This document shows positions 15,700 to 26,526 of a stretch of 47,837 nucleotides of DNA, piece by piece (position 1 is the first letter of the stretch; each line of letters starts with the position of its first letter). Under the pieces are notes generated by a model. It saw only the letters and a list, made by a program, of their open reading frames with translations, was not told where the DNA came from and did no database searches. The position numbers and the translations under genes were made by a program. The stretch is from DAOTEJ01 sp035454085 (lineage in GTDB: Bacteria; Pseudomonadota; Gammaproteobacteria; Burkholderiales; Burkholderiaceae_F): assembly GCA_035454085.1 (NCBI GenBank), contig DAOTEJ010000011.1, positions 1-47,837 on the forward strand. The letters run 5' to 3'.

Positions 15700-16467
15700 T
15701 CACAGAGTCACGAGGTTGCCGGCCACGCCCGCGGCCTTGAGCCGCGCGCGCGCGGCCTCGGCGTCCTCGCGCGTGGCGTAGGGGCCGGCGCGCACGCGCC
15801 AGCGCGACCCGTCCTTGGTCTCGACCTTCTCGAGGAAGGCGGCGTAGCCCTGCTTCTTGAGCTTGTCCTGCAATTCGCGCGCGGAGGCCTCGCTCGCCGG
15901 CGCCGCCACCTGAACCGCGAACTTGCCCCCCTTGGCGGGCGCCGGCGGTTTATCGGCGGTCTTGTCGCCGCCCTTGGCTGGGTCCGGGCGCGCCTCGGAG
16001 CTCTTGCGGACCTCCTCGGCCTTGGCGCCGGGCTTGGCCGCCTCGGGCTTCGCGGGCCCGGACTTGGCAGGCTCGGGCTTGGCTGCCTCGGGCTTCGGGG
16101 GTTCGGGCTTGGCGGGGGCCGGGGCTGCGTCGGCCTTGCCGCTCGCCGGTCCGGCATCGGGCGGCGGCACCAGCGCGGCGCTGTCGGGCACCGGCGCGGG
16201 CGGCACGCTGAGCTTGGGCGTGAAGCGCGACTTCTCGCTCGGGATGTCGATCACGATGTTGTCGGGCACGGACTTCGGCTCGCGGTCGAGCACCAGTGGC
16301 ACCACCACGACCGCGCCGATCAGCAGCGCCGCGGCCCCCACCAGACGGCGGCGGGCGCGCACCCGCGCAAGCTGGGACGGATCCAGTTCGTCGGAAGCCG
16401 GGTCGACAGCATCGGCCGGGTCGTCCCGGGCGCCCTCGTCCTTGCGACGCCAGAAAGCAAACCCCAT
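15700..16467 (-). CDS. SPOR-domain membrane protein (DedD-like)
   Basis: 255 residues. A short basic cytoplasmic N-terminus precedes one membrane segment (about residues 38-58, LVGAAALLIGAVVVVPLVL). A long Lys/Pro/Ala-rich periplasmic linker of KPE-type repeats follows, then a C-terminal SPOR domain (about 182-255, starting FAVQVAA). SPOR domains bind denuded glycan strands at the septum, so a role in division like DedD/FtsN is likely. It lies between folC and cvpA, as dedD does in many Proteobacteria. The linker repeats are low complexity and have no independent meaning. Confidence 0.9.
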   Translation of the reverse strand: MGFAFWRRKDEGARDDPADAVDPASDELDPSQLARVRARRRLVGAAALLIGAVVVVPLVLDREPKSVPDNIVIDIPSEKSRFTPKLSVPPAPVPDSAALVPPPDAGPASGKADAAPAPAKPEPPKPEAAKPEPAKSGPAKPEAAKPGAKAEEVRKSSEARPDPAKGGDKTADKPPAPAKGGKFAVQVAAPASEASARELQDKLKKQGYAAFLEKVETKDGSRWRVRAGPYATREDAEAARARLKAAGVAGNLVTL

Positions 16468-16484
16468 CGAGTCTCCCGCGCGGT

Positions 16485-17774
16485 CTAGGGTCGCCGCCTG
16501 AGGCGCTGCGCCTCGAGCGCGCGCATGGCATCGGCGACCGTGAGAAAGGATCCGAAGACGAGAATTCTATCAGCCGGCTGCACCGCGCCCTGCGCAGACT
16601 CGAGGGCGGACTCGACGCTCGCGTGCTCACGGATCGCGTCGGGCGAAACACCCGCGGCCCGCAGGCGCTCCGCCTGCGCGCTGGCGCTGGCGCCGCGCGG
16701 CCCCGGCAGGGCCGCCACGTGCCAGCCGTCGATCCGGCCCTGGACGCGGGCCACGACTCCGGCGATGTCCTTGTCGGCCAGCATGCCGAAGACGGCGTGC
16801 GTCTCGGGGTAGTAGCCCATCGCGTCTAGGTTCTGCGCCAGAACCGCGGCGGCGTGCGGGTTGTGCGCGACGTCGAGGATGATCGCCGGCTGGCCCGGCA
16901 GGATCTGGAAGCGGCCCGGGACCTGCACGCGCAGCAGCCCCTCGCGCACCGCTGCCTGGGGCACCGGCAGACGCGGACCGAGCGCCTCGAGCGCGGCCAG
17001 CGCCCCCGAGGCATTGAGCAGCTGATTCGCCCCGCGCAGGGCCGGGTACGGCAGGCCGCTGCGGCGCGTCTTGCGTCCGCCATAGGCCCACTGCTGGCGG
17101 TCGCCCGAATAGTTGAAGTCGCGCCCGAAGCACCATAGATCCGCGCCCAGGCCCGCGGCCACCTCGACCAGGCGCGCGGGCGGCTGTGGGTCGGCGCAGA
17201 TCGCGGCACGGCCGGCGCGATAGATGTGCGCCTTCTCCCAGCCGATGTGCTCGCGCGTCGGCCCCAGGTAGTCCATGTGGTCGAGGTCCACCGACGTGAT
17301 CACCGCCACGTCCGCATCGACGATGTTCACCGCGTCCAGCCGCCCGCCCAGCCCGACCTCGAGGATCACGGCGTCCAGTCGCGCCTGCGCGAAGAGCCGC
17401 AGAATGGCGAGCGTGGTGAACTCGAAATAGGTGAGCGTGGTGTCGCCGCGCACCGCCTCGACCGCGGCGAACTGCTCGACCAGCGCCGCGTCGCTCGCCT
17501 CGACGCCGTCGAGCCGCGCGCGCTCGTTGAAGCGCAGCAGGTGCGGAGAGGTGTAGAGCCCGGTGCGGTAGCCGGCCGCACGCAGGATGGCCTCGAGCAT
17601 GCCGCAGGTCGAGCCCTTGCCGTTGGTGCCGCCCACCACGATCACGGGGCAGTCGAAGCGGATCCCGAGGCGCTCGGCCACCGCGCGCACGCGGTCGAGC
17701 CCGAGGTCGATCGGACGAGCATGCAGGCGTTCGATGTACGCCAGCCAGGCGGCAAGGCTGTCGGGTGAGTTCAT
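16485..17774 (-). CDS. folC: Bifunctional folylpolyglutamate synthase/dihydrofolate synthase
   Basis: 429 residues from ATG 17774 (MNSPDSLAAWLAYIERLH). The Mur-ligase-type P-loop is at 48-56 (GGTNGKGST), and the FolC folate-loop region and C-terminal domain (LDVAHNPHAA) are complete. It adds glutamate to dihydropteroate and then to folates in the cytosol. An in-frame GTG at 17804 would add ten residues without family support. It is followed by the SPOR-domain gene after 17 bp and preceded by accD. Confidence 0.95.
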   Translation of the reverse strand: MNSPDSLAAWLAYIERLHARPIDLGLDRVRAVAERLGIRFDCPVIVVGGTNGKGSTCGMLEAILRAAGYRTGLYTSPHLLRFNERARLDGVEASDAALVEQFAAVEAVRGDTTLTYFEFTTLAILRLFAQARLDAVILEVGLGGRLDAVNIVDADVAVITSVDLDHMDYLGPTREHIGWEKAHIYRAGRAAICADPQPPARLVEVAAGLGADLWCFGRDFNYSGDRQQWAYGGRKTRRSGLPYPALRGANQLLNASGALAALEALGPRLPVPQAAVREGLLRVQVPGRFQILPGQPAIILDVAHNPHAAAVLAQNLDAMGYYPETHAVFGMLADKDIAGVVARVQGRIDGWHVAALPGPRGASASAQAERLRAAGVSPDAIREHASVESALESAQGAVQPADRILVFGSFLTVADAMRALEAQRLRRRP

Positions 17775-17857
17775 CGGGCAGGCCGCCGCTGCGCCGCGCG
17801 CCACTCGCGCGGCGAGGCAGGCGTCAGGCGGGCATCAGGCGAGAATCGGGCGTGTGA

Positions 17858-18730
17858 TCAGGCGAGCGCGTCGGTGGGCTGGCGCAGCAGCAGGGCGAGC
17901 AGCGCGGCGATCTCGTCACGCATCTCGCGCCGGTCGACGATCATGTCGACCGCTCCCTTCTGCACGAGGAACTCGGCGCGCTGGAAGCCTTCAGGCAGGA
18001 CCTCGCGCACTGTCTGCTCGATCACTCGCGGGCCGGCAAAGCCGATCAGCGCACGGGGCTCGGCGATCACCACGTCGCCCATGAAGGCGAAGCTCGCGGA
18101 CACGCCGCCCATGGTCGGGTCGGTCAGCACCGAGATGAACGGCAGCTTGGCGTCCGCCAGTTCGGCGATCGCACAGGTGGTCTTGGCCATCTGCATCAGC
18201 GACAGCAGCCCCTCCTGCATGCGCGCCCCGCCGGTGGCGGTCACGCAGATGAAGGGGACCTTCTGCTCGATCGCGGTGTGCACGCCGCGCGCAAAGCGCT
18301 CGCCGACCACCGAACCCATCGAGCCGCCCATGAACTCGAACTCGAACACGGCCACCACCACCGGCAACGCCCGCACCGCGCCGCCCATCACCACCAGCGC
18401 GTCGGTCTCGCCGGTGTCGGTCATCGCGGCCTGCAGGCGGTCGGGGTACTTCTTGCTGTCCTTGAACTTGAGCGCGTCGACCGGCAGCACGTCCTGGCCG
18501 ATCTCGTAGCGCCCTTCGGCGTCGAGCAGCGCATCGATCCGGGCGCGCGCCCGGATGCGCATGTGGTGGCCGCACTTGGGACAGACGTTGAGCGTGCGCT
18601 CGAGCTCGGCCGCGTAGAGCACGGCCTCGCAGCTCGGGCACTTGGCCCACACGCCCTCGGGAACAGTCTTGCGGCCCGGACCCTCGGCGCGCTTGATGCG
18701 CGGCGGAAGAATCTTCTCGATCCAGCTCAT
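17858..18730 (-). CDS. accD: Acetyl-CoA carboxylase carboxyltransferase subunit beta
   Basis: 290 residues. An N-terminal zinc ribbon has Cys31, Cys34, Cys50 and Cys53. The crotonase-like carboxyltransferase domain follows, with TATGGARMQEGLLSLMQM typical of AccD. With AccA it transfers carboxyl from biotin to acetyl-CoA, making malonyl-CoA for fatty acid synthesis. The ATG is preceded by an AAGGGG element at proper spacing. The order trpA-accD-folC is conserved in Betaproteobacteria. The 82-bp gap to trpA holds a G/C hairpin (CCTCCCC/GGGGGGG region) without a U-tract. Confidence 0.97.
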   Translation of the reverse strand: MSWIEKILPPRIKRAEGPGRKTVPEGVWAKCPSCEAVLYAAELERTLNVCPKCGHHMRIRARARIDALLDAEGRYEIGQDVLPVDALKFKDSKKYPDRLQAAMTDTGETDALVVMGGAVRALPVVVAVFEFEFMGGSMGSVVGERFARGVHTAIEQKVPFICVTATGGARMQEGLLSLMQMAKTTCAIAELADAKLPFISVLTDPTMGGVSASFAFMGDVVIAEPRALIGFAGPRVIEQTVREVLPEGFQRAEFLVQKGAVDMIVDRREMRDEIAALLALLLRQPTDALA

Positions 18731-18812
18731 GTCTTGGTCCCCTTGTTCCTGCGCGCGGCCCCCCCAGCGGGGAGGTGGCGTCCGGGTGCGCGCCCGGGGC
18801 GAGCCCGCGCGC

Positions 18813-19633
18813 TCACGCCGGCTCCGTGCGCGCGACGCGGGCGTCGAGCGCCTCGCGGATGCCGCGCACGAAGTCCTCGGCCGCGCGGACCTGGCCTCCA
18901 GACGGCGCGGCTTCCATCTCCTGGATGATCCGGCTGCCGATCACCACGGCGTCGGCCACCTCGGCCACCGCGCAGGCGCTGGCCGCGTCGCGGATGCCGA
19001 AGCCTACGCCGACCGGCACCGCCGTGTGGCGCCGGATCAGGGGCAGCCTCGCGGCCACGCTGGCCACATCGAGGTGGCCGGCGCCGGTGATGCCCTTGAG
19101 GCTGACGTAGTAGAGGTAGCCAGCGGCATGGCGCGCCACCCGTTCGATGCGCTCGTCGGTCGAGGTGGGTGCGAGCAGGAAGATGGGATCGAGCTCGTGC
19201 TGGCGCATCAGGCGCGCGTAGTCCTCGGCCTCCTCGGGCGGGTAGTCGACCACCAGCACGCCGTCGACCCCGGCCTCGCCCGCGGCCTGCGCGAACGCGG
19301 CCCGGCCCATGTGCTCGATCGGATTGGCGTAGCCCATCAGCACCACCGGCGTGGCGGAGTCCGCGGCGCGGAACTCGCGCACCATGGCCAGCACCTGGCG
19401 CAGGCCCACGCCCTTACGGATCGCGCGCTCGGTGGCGCGCTGGATCACCGGCCCGTCGGCCATGGGGTCGGAAAACGGCACGCCGAGCTCGATGACGTCG
19501 GCCCCGGCGCGTGCCAGGGCCTGCATCAGCGGCACGGTCGACTCGGGCGAGGGATCGCCGGCGCACACGTAGGGCACGAGCCCCGTGCGGCCCGCGCGCT
19601 TGAGAGCGGCAAATCGAGCGGCGATGCGCGACA

Positions 19634-19634
<1 letters not shown>
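18813..19634 (-). CDS. trpA: Tryptophan synthase alpha subunit
   Basis: 273 residues, a TIM barrel. Catalytic Glu49 (VIELGVPFSD) and Asp60 (DPMADGP) sit at exactly the positions known in Salmonella TrpA, and the phosphate loop includes GFGIRDA. It cleaves indole-glycerol phosphate to indole and glyceraldehyde 3-phosphate and channels indole to TrpB. The ATG overlaps the trpB stop by one base, so translational coupling with its partner is likely. Confidence 0.97.
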
Positions 19635-20861
<1,227 letters not shown>

Positions 20862-20884
<23 letters not shown>

Positions 20885-21521
20885 GCTGCTCGCGATTCAA
20901 GCTGTCGTCCGCCGCGCGCACCGCGGCGATGAATTCACGGATGCGCCCGGCATCCTTCAGCCCGGGCGCAGATTCCACGCCACTGCTCACGTCCACCGCC
21001 TCGGGACGCACCCGCGCCATCGCCTCGCCCACGCAGTCGGCGTCCAGGCCGCCGGCCAGCACCAGTGCCCCGGGCCGGCGGCGCGGCAGACGATCCCAGT
21101 CGAAGCGCTGTCCGCTGCCCCCGAAGCCCGCCGACGGAGCATCGGCCAGCAGGCCACGCGCCGAGGCAAAGCGCTCGAAGCAGTCTAACAAATCGACCTC
21201 TTCGTCGATGCGCACGGCACGCAGGTAGGGGCGCTTCCAGCGCATGCAATCGGCCTCGGTCTCGTCGCCGTGGAACTGCAGCAGCGCGTCAGGAGCGGCG
21301 GCCAGCGCTGCCTCGATCGATGCAGCGGGCGCGTTCACGAACAGCAGCACCGGGGTGGCGAAGGGCGGCACCCGGCGGACCAGGGCCGCCAGCGACTCGG
21401 GCGTCACGTAGCGCGGGCTGCGCTCGTAGCAAACGAAGCCCAGCGCATCGGCGCCGGCCTCTGCCGCCGCGACCACGTCGGCAGCGCGGGTGAGTCCGCA
21501 GATCTTGACCCGGGTGCGCAT
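20862..21521 (-). CDS. trpF: Phosphoribosylanthranilate isomerase
   Basis: 219 residues from ATG 21521 (MRTRVKICGLT). The general base Cys8 in KICGLT and the Asp of VDVSSGVE are the catalytic pair of TrpF. It converts N-phosphoribosylanthranilate to CdRP in tryptophan synthesis. The ATG overlaps the truA stop by one base. The end runs 23 bp into trpB, giving a short C-terminal tail (NREQHEPLRPA) that probably adds no function. trpF is a separate gene here, not fused to trpC. Confidence 0.95.
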
Positions 21522-22297
21522 CAATCGAAGGGTGTGGCCCCGCCGGGAGGCAGGGCGAGCGCGGCATCGTACTCGACCGCGCTCAGGTATAGCCCTGCGG
21601 CGGAGAAGGTCGGCGCAGCGAGGCTGCGGTCGCGCGCGGCGAGCACTTCCGCGATCCAGGCTGGCGCCCGGCGGCTCAGGCCCACGTACACCAGGCTGCC
21701 GACGAGGTTGCGCACCATGTGGTGGAGGAAGGCATTGGCCCGCACCTCGAAGCGGATCAGGCGCCCTCGTTGCTCGACGCGACAGGTCTCCAAGGTGCGC
21801 ACCGGCGAGGCGGCCTGGCACTCGGCGGCACGAAACGCAGAAAAGTCATGAGTGCCCTCGAGCAGGCACGCCGCGGCCTGCATCGCCGCGAGGTCCAGCG
21901 GCCGGAAGACCCAGCCCACGCGCCGCGCGAGCAAGGCCGGCCGCACCGCATCGACGAGCAGCCAGTACTCGTAGGTGCGCCGGCGCGCCGAGAATCGGGC
22001 ATGGAAGTCATCGGGAACGGCGCTGGCCCAGCGCACGGCCATCGCCGTGGGCAGATGGGCGTTCACGCCGCGCACCCAGGCGCCGAGCGGACGCTGGGCG
22101 GAGGTGTCGAAGTGCACCACTTGGGCGGTGGCGTGCACGCCGGCATCGGTGCGGCCCGCGCACACGGTGCCCACCCGGTGGGCCGCCACCTGCGTCAGCG
22201 CGGCCTCGAGGACGTCCTGCAGCGTGTTGCCACCGGTCTGGGTCTGCCAGCCCCGGAAGGCGGCGCCGTCGTACTCAAGACCGAGGGCGAGCCTCAT
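21521..22297 (-). CDS. truA: tRNA pseudouridine(38-40) synthase
   Basis: 258 residues, near the usual TruA length. The catalytic Asp51 is in CAGRTDAGVHA. FHARFSARRRTYEY and FLHHMVRNLVGSL are the other conserved blocks. It isomerises uridines 38-40 in the anticodon arm of tRNAs. The truA-trpF pairing, with a one-base overlap, and the position after fimV are conserved in Betaproteobacteria and Pseudomonas. Confidence 0.96.
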   Translation of the reverse strand: MRLALGLEYDGAAFRGWQTQTGGNTLQDVLEAALTQVAAHRVGTVCAGRTDAGVHATAQVVHFDTSAQRPLGAWVRGVNAHLPTAMAVRWASAVPDDFHARFSARRRTYEYWLLVDAVRPALLARRVGWVFRPLDLAAMQAAACLLEGTHDFSAFRAAECQAASPVRTLETCRVEQRGRLIRFEVRANAFLHHMVRNLVGSLVYVGLSRRAPAWIAEVLAARDRSLAAPTFSAAGLYLSAVEYDAALALPPGGATPFD

Positions 22298-22337
22298 GGC
22301 AGCGGGCCGGCGCCCTCAGGGGCGCGGCCCTCCCGCA

Positions 22338-25208
22338 TCAGCCTTCGATCTGCTTGATCAGGTCCACCGCCGCAGTGCGCTGCTCGCGCGTTCCGTCGCG
22401 CATCACCTCGTCGAGCAACTCGCGCGCGCCGTCCCTCACCCCGAGGTCGATGTAGCCACGGGCCAGGTCGAGCTTGGTGGCCATCTGCTGCGCCAGCGCG
22501 CTGCCCGGTTCGGTCTCGCCCTTGCGCTGCACGGTGTCGAGGTTGACCGCCGACAGGTCGAAGTCGATCAGCGGGACGGTGGACTGGTCGGTCTCGGCGG
22601 TCAGGCGTTCCGCCTGCTCGTCGGGCAGAGCCCCGATCCCGCCGGAAGCCCGCGACGTCGGCAGCGGCGGGACGTCGAGGTCCAGGTCGATGTCGGCGAT
22701 CGAGGCCAGCGTTGCCGCCCGCGCCTGCGCCTCGGCTCGCTGCGCCTCGGCGGCCGCGAGTTTCGCGGCCTCGTTCACCACCGCCTCGGCCTTGGGCACC
22801 TGGGGCACGGGTTGGATCGAGGGGATGTCGAAGTCCAGATCGAAGCGCGTGGCAGCCGGTTCCGGCTCGGCGGCACGCGCCGCGGTGATCGCTGCCTCCA
22901 TGGCCTCGCTCGCCTCGGCCGACACGGCTGCAGGCTTGGAATCGAGCACGAAGTCGAGCCCGGAGGTCGTGACCGCGGCGGGCGTCTCTTCCGACGGCAG
23001 GCTGAAAGCGGTGTGGGGCGCACCCGTGTCTTCGGCCAGCTTGGTGGGCAGCTTGTAGTCGATCGCGCCCAGATCGGCCAGATCCGAATCGACCGCCATG
23101 CGCGTCAACGGCGGCACGGCGGCGCCTTCGGTAGCCGGCATGCCCGTGTTCGGCTCGGCGTGAGGCATGGCGGTGGGCGCCGCGATGTCCGACAGGCCGG
23201 TGGCATTGACCTCCTCGGGCGCGATGCGCAAAGTGGTGGTGGGGCCGGCCAGGGCGGGCGGGGCATCGCCCGCGAACAGAGGATTGGCGGGCTCGAGCGA
23301 GCGTCCAAGCACGGCCACGCGCTCCCACTCATCGCCCGAGGCGCCGGTGTGCTCGTGCAACTCCTTGGCCAGGACGTTGAAGGCCGCCTTGTCGCCGCGT
23401 GCCGCGTAGATCTCGAGCAGCTTGCCGCGCACGCCGGGTCGCTCGGGGTGCAGGCGCAGGGATTCCTTGAGGATGTCCTCGGCCTGCTCGGCGCGCCCGT
23501 AGGCGATGTAGACGTCCGCCTCGGCGACCGGGTCGACCTCGTTGGAGTCGAGCTGCGAGGCGGCGGGGATGAAGCTCGAATTGAAGGTGCTGGCCGCGCC
23601 GGTGTCGACGCTCTGCCCACCGGTCTGGCCGAACAGGGAATTGCCGCCCAGACCTTCGCCGCCTTCCTGGAAGGCCGCCTGAGACTCGGCCTGCTTGCGA
23701 CGGTACTTGCTCCATCCGAAGAACCCGAGCAGCAACAGAGCAATCACGCCCAGACCCAGTTGCGTGCTGGTGTTGCCCAGCAAGCCGTCGACAAAACCGG
23801 GCTGCTCGGCCGGAGCCGCCGGCGGCGGCGCCACTTTGGGAGCCGCCGGTTTGGGCGCCTCGGCCTTGGGGGCCGGAGCCGGGGCAGGCGTCGCCGCAGG
23901 TGCCGCGCTCGCCTCGGGCGCTGGCGCGGGGGTCGGGGCCGCGCTTGGGGCCGGTGCTGCCGGAGCGGCCGCGGTCGGCGCCGGTACGGGCGCCGGGGCC
24001 GGAGCAGGAGCCGGCGCGGCCTTGGACTCGGCCTGCTTCTGCGCCTGCGTGCCCGCCTTGCTCTGCAGCTCGATCGCCTTGCGCAGTTCCTCGTTGGTCT
24101 TGTTCAGCTGAGCGACGCGGTCCTCGAGTTCCTTGACCGCCCGCTCGCGCGCCTTGGCCTCGTCGGCGCCCGCCGCCGTGGCGGCGGCCTTGGAGTCGCC
24201 GGCCTTGGCGATCTTCAACTGGTCGCCGCCCGCGGTGGCGGCGGCACTCTTGTCCTCGACCTTGGTCGTCACCTGGCCGCTGCCTACGGCGGCGCCTGCG
24301 GCCGGCCCTGCCTGGGCAGGTGCGGCACTCACGCCCTGCGCAAGCCGGCTGCGGTACTGGGCGAAGTCGGCGCTCTGGGCCTGCACTTCACGACGCGCCT
24401 CGGGCGTCGAGATCGCCGTGGCCTGGGCCTCGGTCGGGACGGCAAGCACCTTGCCGGCCGACAGGCGGTTCATGTTGTTGCCGACGAAGGCCTCGGGGTT
24501 GGCGCGGAACAGCGCCACGAGCATCTGCTCGAGCGAGGCCGAGCCGACGCGCGTGCGGCCGGCGATTTCTCCGAGGGTGTCGCCACGCTGCACGGTGTAG
24601 GTGGACGGCGTGCCTGCCGCGGCAGGCGCAGCAGGCGCCGCAGCGCGCGGCGCGGGCGCGCTGGGGGCGGCGGCAACCGGAGCGGGTGAAGGTGCCGGTG
24701 CGGGTGCCACCGAAGGTGCAGGTGCCGCAGGCGCCGGGGCAGGAGCCGCACGCGTTGCCGGCGCCACCGGCGCGATCACCTCCGGAGCCTGGCGCAGTGC
24801 GGGTGGATCGAGCAGCACGGTGTATTCGCGCACCACGCGGCCCGAGGAAGAAGTGAGCTCGACCAGCAGATCGAGGTAAGGCTCGGTGATCGGGGTGGGC
24901 GAGGACACGCGCACCACGTACTCACCGTTGCGGCGCTCGAGCGCGAAGCGCAGGCCGGTCAGGCTGGGGTTGTATTCGAGCCGGGCAGCGCGATAGGCCG
25001 CCACCGGGGCGAGCTTCACGGCCAGCGTGGGCGCCTCCTCGGGCGCAACCGACGTGACCTCGAGCTCGGCGCGTAGGGGCTGGCCGAGCGCGGACTGGAC
25101 GTTGAGCCGGCCGAGGCCCGCGGCATGGACCGAAAACGCTGCGGTCAGGCCCAGGGCCAGAGTTACGGCCGCAGCCAGCGGCGCCCGTCGGAATGGTTTG
25201 GATGGCAC
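22338..25208 (-). CDS. fimV: FimV-like pilus assembly / polarity hub protein
   Basis: 956 residues from GTG 25208, with AGGGGG just upstream. A signal peptide (about 1-29) precedes the FimV N-terminal domain (LGRLNVQSALGQPLRAELE). A LysM peptidoglycan-binding region follows at about 205-260 (TYTVQRGDTLGEIAGRTRVG). Next come a coiled coil rich in Lys/Glu/Ala, Ala/Pro-rich low-complexity stretches, one membrane segment (LGLGVIALLLLGFFGW) and an acidic cytoplasmic part with TPR-like repeats. The FimV C-terminal domain (KLDLARGYIDLG...LDEVMRDG) closes the protein. In Pseudomonas FimV supports type IV pili, twitching and polar cAMP signalling. No pilus genes are in the window, but asd-fimV-truA is its usual position. 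Confidence 0.94.
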   Translation of the reverse strand: MPSKPFRRAPLAAAVTLALGLTAAFSVHAAGLGRLNVQSALGQPLRAELEVTSVAPEEAPTLAVKLAPVAAYRAARLEYNPSLTGLRFALERRNGEYVVRVSSPTPITEPYLDLLVELTSSSGRVVREYTVLLDPPALRQAPEVIAPVAPATRAAPAPAPAAPAPSVAPAPAPSPAPVAAAPSAPAPRAAAPAAPAAAGTPSTYTVQRGDTLGEIAGRTRVGSASLEQMLVALFRANPEAFVGNNMNRLSAGKVLAVPTEAQATAISTPEARREVQAQSADFAQYRSRLAQGVSAAPAQAGPAAGAAVGSGQVTTKVEDKSAAATAGGDQLKIAKAGDSKAAATAAGADEAKARERAVKELEDRVAQLNKTNEELRKAIELQSKAGTQAQKQAESKAAPAPAPAPAPVPAPTAAAPAAPAPSAAPTPAPAPEASAAPAATPAPAPAPKAEAPKPAAPKVAPPPAAPAEQPGFVDGLLGNTSTQLGLGVIALLLLGFFGWSKYRRKQAESQAAFQEGGEGLGGNSLFGQTGGQSVDTGAASTFNSSFIPAASQLDSNEVDPVAEADVYIAYGRAEQAEDILKESLRLHPERPGVRGKLLEIYAARGDKAAFNVLAKELHEHTGASGDEWERVAVLGRSLEPANPLFAGDAPPALAGPTTTLRIAPEEVNATGLSDIAAPTAMPHAEPNTGMPATEGAAVPPLTRMAVDSDLADLGAIDYKLPTKLAEDTGAPHTAFSLPSEETPAAVTTSGLDFVLDSKPAAVSAEASEAMEAAITAARAAEPEPAATRFDLDFDIPSIQPVPQVPKAEAVVNEAAKLAAAEAQRAEAQARAATLASIADIDLDLDVPPLPTSRASGGIGALPDEQAERLTAETDQSTVPLIDFDLSAVNLDTVQRKGETEPGSALAQQMATKLDLARGYIDLGVRDGARELLDEVMRDGTREQRTAAVDLIKQIEG

Positions 25209-25342
25209 TTTGCCCCCTGCGTGGATATCTGGTAACAGCGATTTTCGAGATTAGCCTCAGGCACTTAGCGCAGCAAGCTGACAATCTGTCACAGCTCCCG
25301 CATAGGCGTGAGGAAGCGTGACGCGGTTGTCGCCGCGGCGCC

Positions 25343-26473
25343 TCAGTGCAACTGTCCGAGCACGATGCGCAGCATGCGGCGCAGCGGTTCGGCCGCGCCC
25401 CAGAGCAACTGATCGCCGACCGTGAAGGCCGAGATGTACTCCGGCCCCATCGCCAGCTTGCGGATTCGCCCGATGGGTATCGCCATGGTGCCGCTAATGC
25501 GCGCCGGCGACAGTTCCGCAATGCTGGCCTCGCGCGTGTTGGGGATCACCTTCGCCCAGGGATTGGCGCCGGCCAGCAGAGCCTCGATCCGGGCGAGCGG
25601 CAGGTCGCGCCTGAGCTTGATGGTCAGCGCCTGCGAGTGGCAGCGCATCGCGCCCACGCGCACGCACAGACCGTCCACCGGCAGGCTGCCCGGCTGGCCC
25701 ATGGCGGCCCGGCCCAGAATCTTGTTGGCCTCGGCCCCGCCCTTCCACTCTTCCTTGCTCTGGCCGTTGCCCAGGTCCTTGTCGATCCACGGGATCAGGC
25801 TGCCGGCCAGCGGCACCCCGAAGTTGTCACGCGGGAAGGCGTTGTCGCGCAGCGTGGCGCTGACCTTGCGATCGATGTCGAGGATCGCCGACTTGGGGTC
25901 GGCCAGCTCTGCCGCGACCGCCGCCTCGAGCACGCCCATCTGCACCAGCAGTTCGCGCATGTTCGGCGCCCCGGCGCCGCTGGCGGCCTGGTAGGTCATG
26001 GCACTGACCCACTCCACCAGGTCCTCGCGCAGCAGGCCGTCGAGCGCCAGCAGCATCAGGCTCACGGTGCAGTTGCCGCCGATGTAGTTCTTCACGCCGC
26101 GCGCCATCGCGTCGCGGATCACGCCCATGTTCACCGGGTCGAGGATGATCACCGCGTCCTCGTTCATGCGCAGCGAGCTCGCTGCGTCGATCCACCAACC
26201 TGACCAGCCAGTGGCGCGCAGCCGCGGGTAGACCTCGTTGGTCCAATCGCCGCCCTGGCAGGTGATGACCGCGTCGCACTTGGAAAGCGCCGCGAGGTCC
26301 GACGCATCCTCGAGCACGGGCGCGGCGCGCGCCACCTTGGGCGCCGGGCCTCCGGCATTGCTGGTGGAGAAGAACACCGTGTCCACCAGCTCGAAGTCCC
26401 GCTCGGCGCTCATCCGTTCCATGAGCACCGAACCCACCATGCCGCGCCAACCCACCAGTCCGACTCGCATCAT
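25343..26473 (-). CDS. asd: Aspartate-semialdehyde dehydrogenase
   Basis: 376 residues (375 if the second ATG at 26470 is used, which fits the MxxVGxxGWRGMVGSVL family start better). The NADP-binding loop is GWRGMVGS and the catalytic Cys135 is in GGNCTVSLM; RCHSQALTIKL has the active-site His. It reduces aspartyl phosphate to the semialdehyde, feeding lysine/DAP, threonine and methionine. It follows leuB by 53 bp. It is the Gram-negative type (Asd I). Confidence 0.96.
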   Translation of the reverse strand: MMRVGLVGWRGMVGSVLMERMSAERDFELVDTVFFSTSNAGGPAPKVARAAPVLEDASDLAALSKCDAVITCQGGDWTNEVYPRLRATGWSGWWIDAASSLRMNEDAVIILDPVNMGVIRDAMARGVKNYIGGNCTVSLMLLALDGLLREDLVEWVSAMTYQAASGAGAPNMRELLVQMGVLEAAVAAELADPKSAILDIDRKVSATLRDNAFPRDNFGVPLAGSLIPWIDKDLGNGQSKEEWKGGAEANKILGRAAMGQPGSLPVDGLCVRVGAMRCHSQALTIKLRRDLPLARIEALLAGANPWAKVIPNTREASIAELSPARISGTMAIPIGRIRKLAMGPEYISAFTVGDQLLWGAAEPLRRMLRIVLGQLH

Positions 26474-26526
26474 CGACTCCCGTCTGCCTTTCGTTGCTTC
26501 CGTCCCTGCACGCGTCCCGGGCGCGC

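Noticed and set aside
21975..24689. 904-codon plus-strand frame opposite fimV
   Set aside because: Antisense to a recognisable FimV protein; composition (Arg/Gly/Leu repeats) reflects codon bias at high GC.
23820..24780. Repeated Ala/Pro codon blocks in fimV and similar blocks in the SPOR gene as possible CRISPR or tandem repeats
   Set aside because: They are in-frame low-complexity linkers with irregular units and no constant spacer length.
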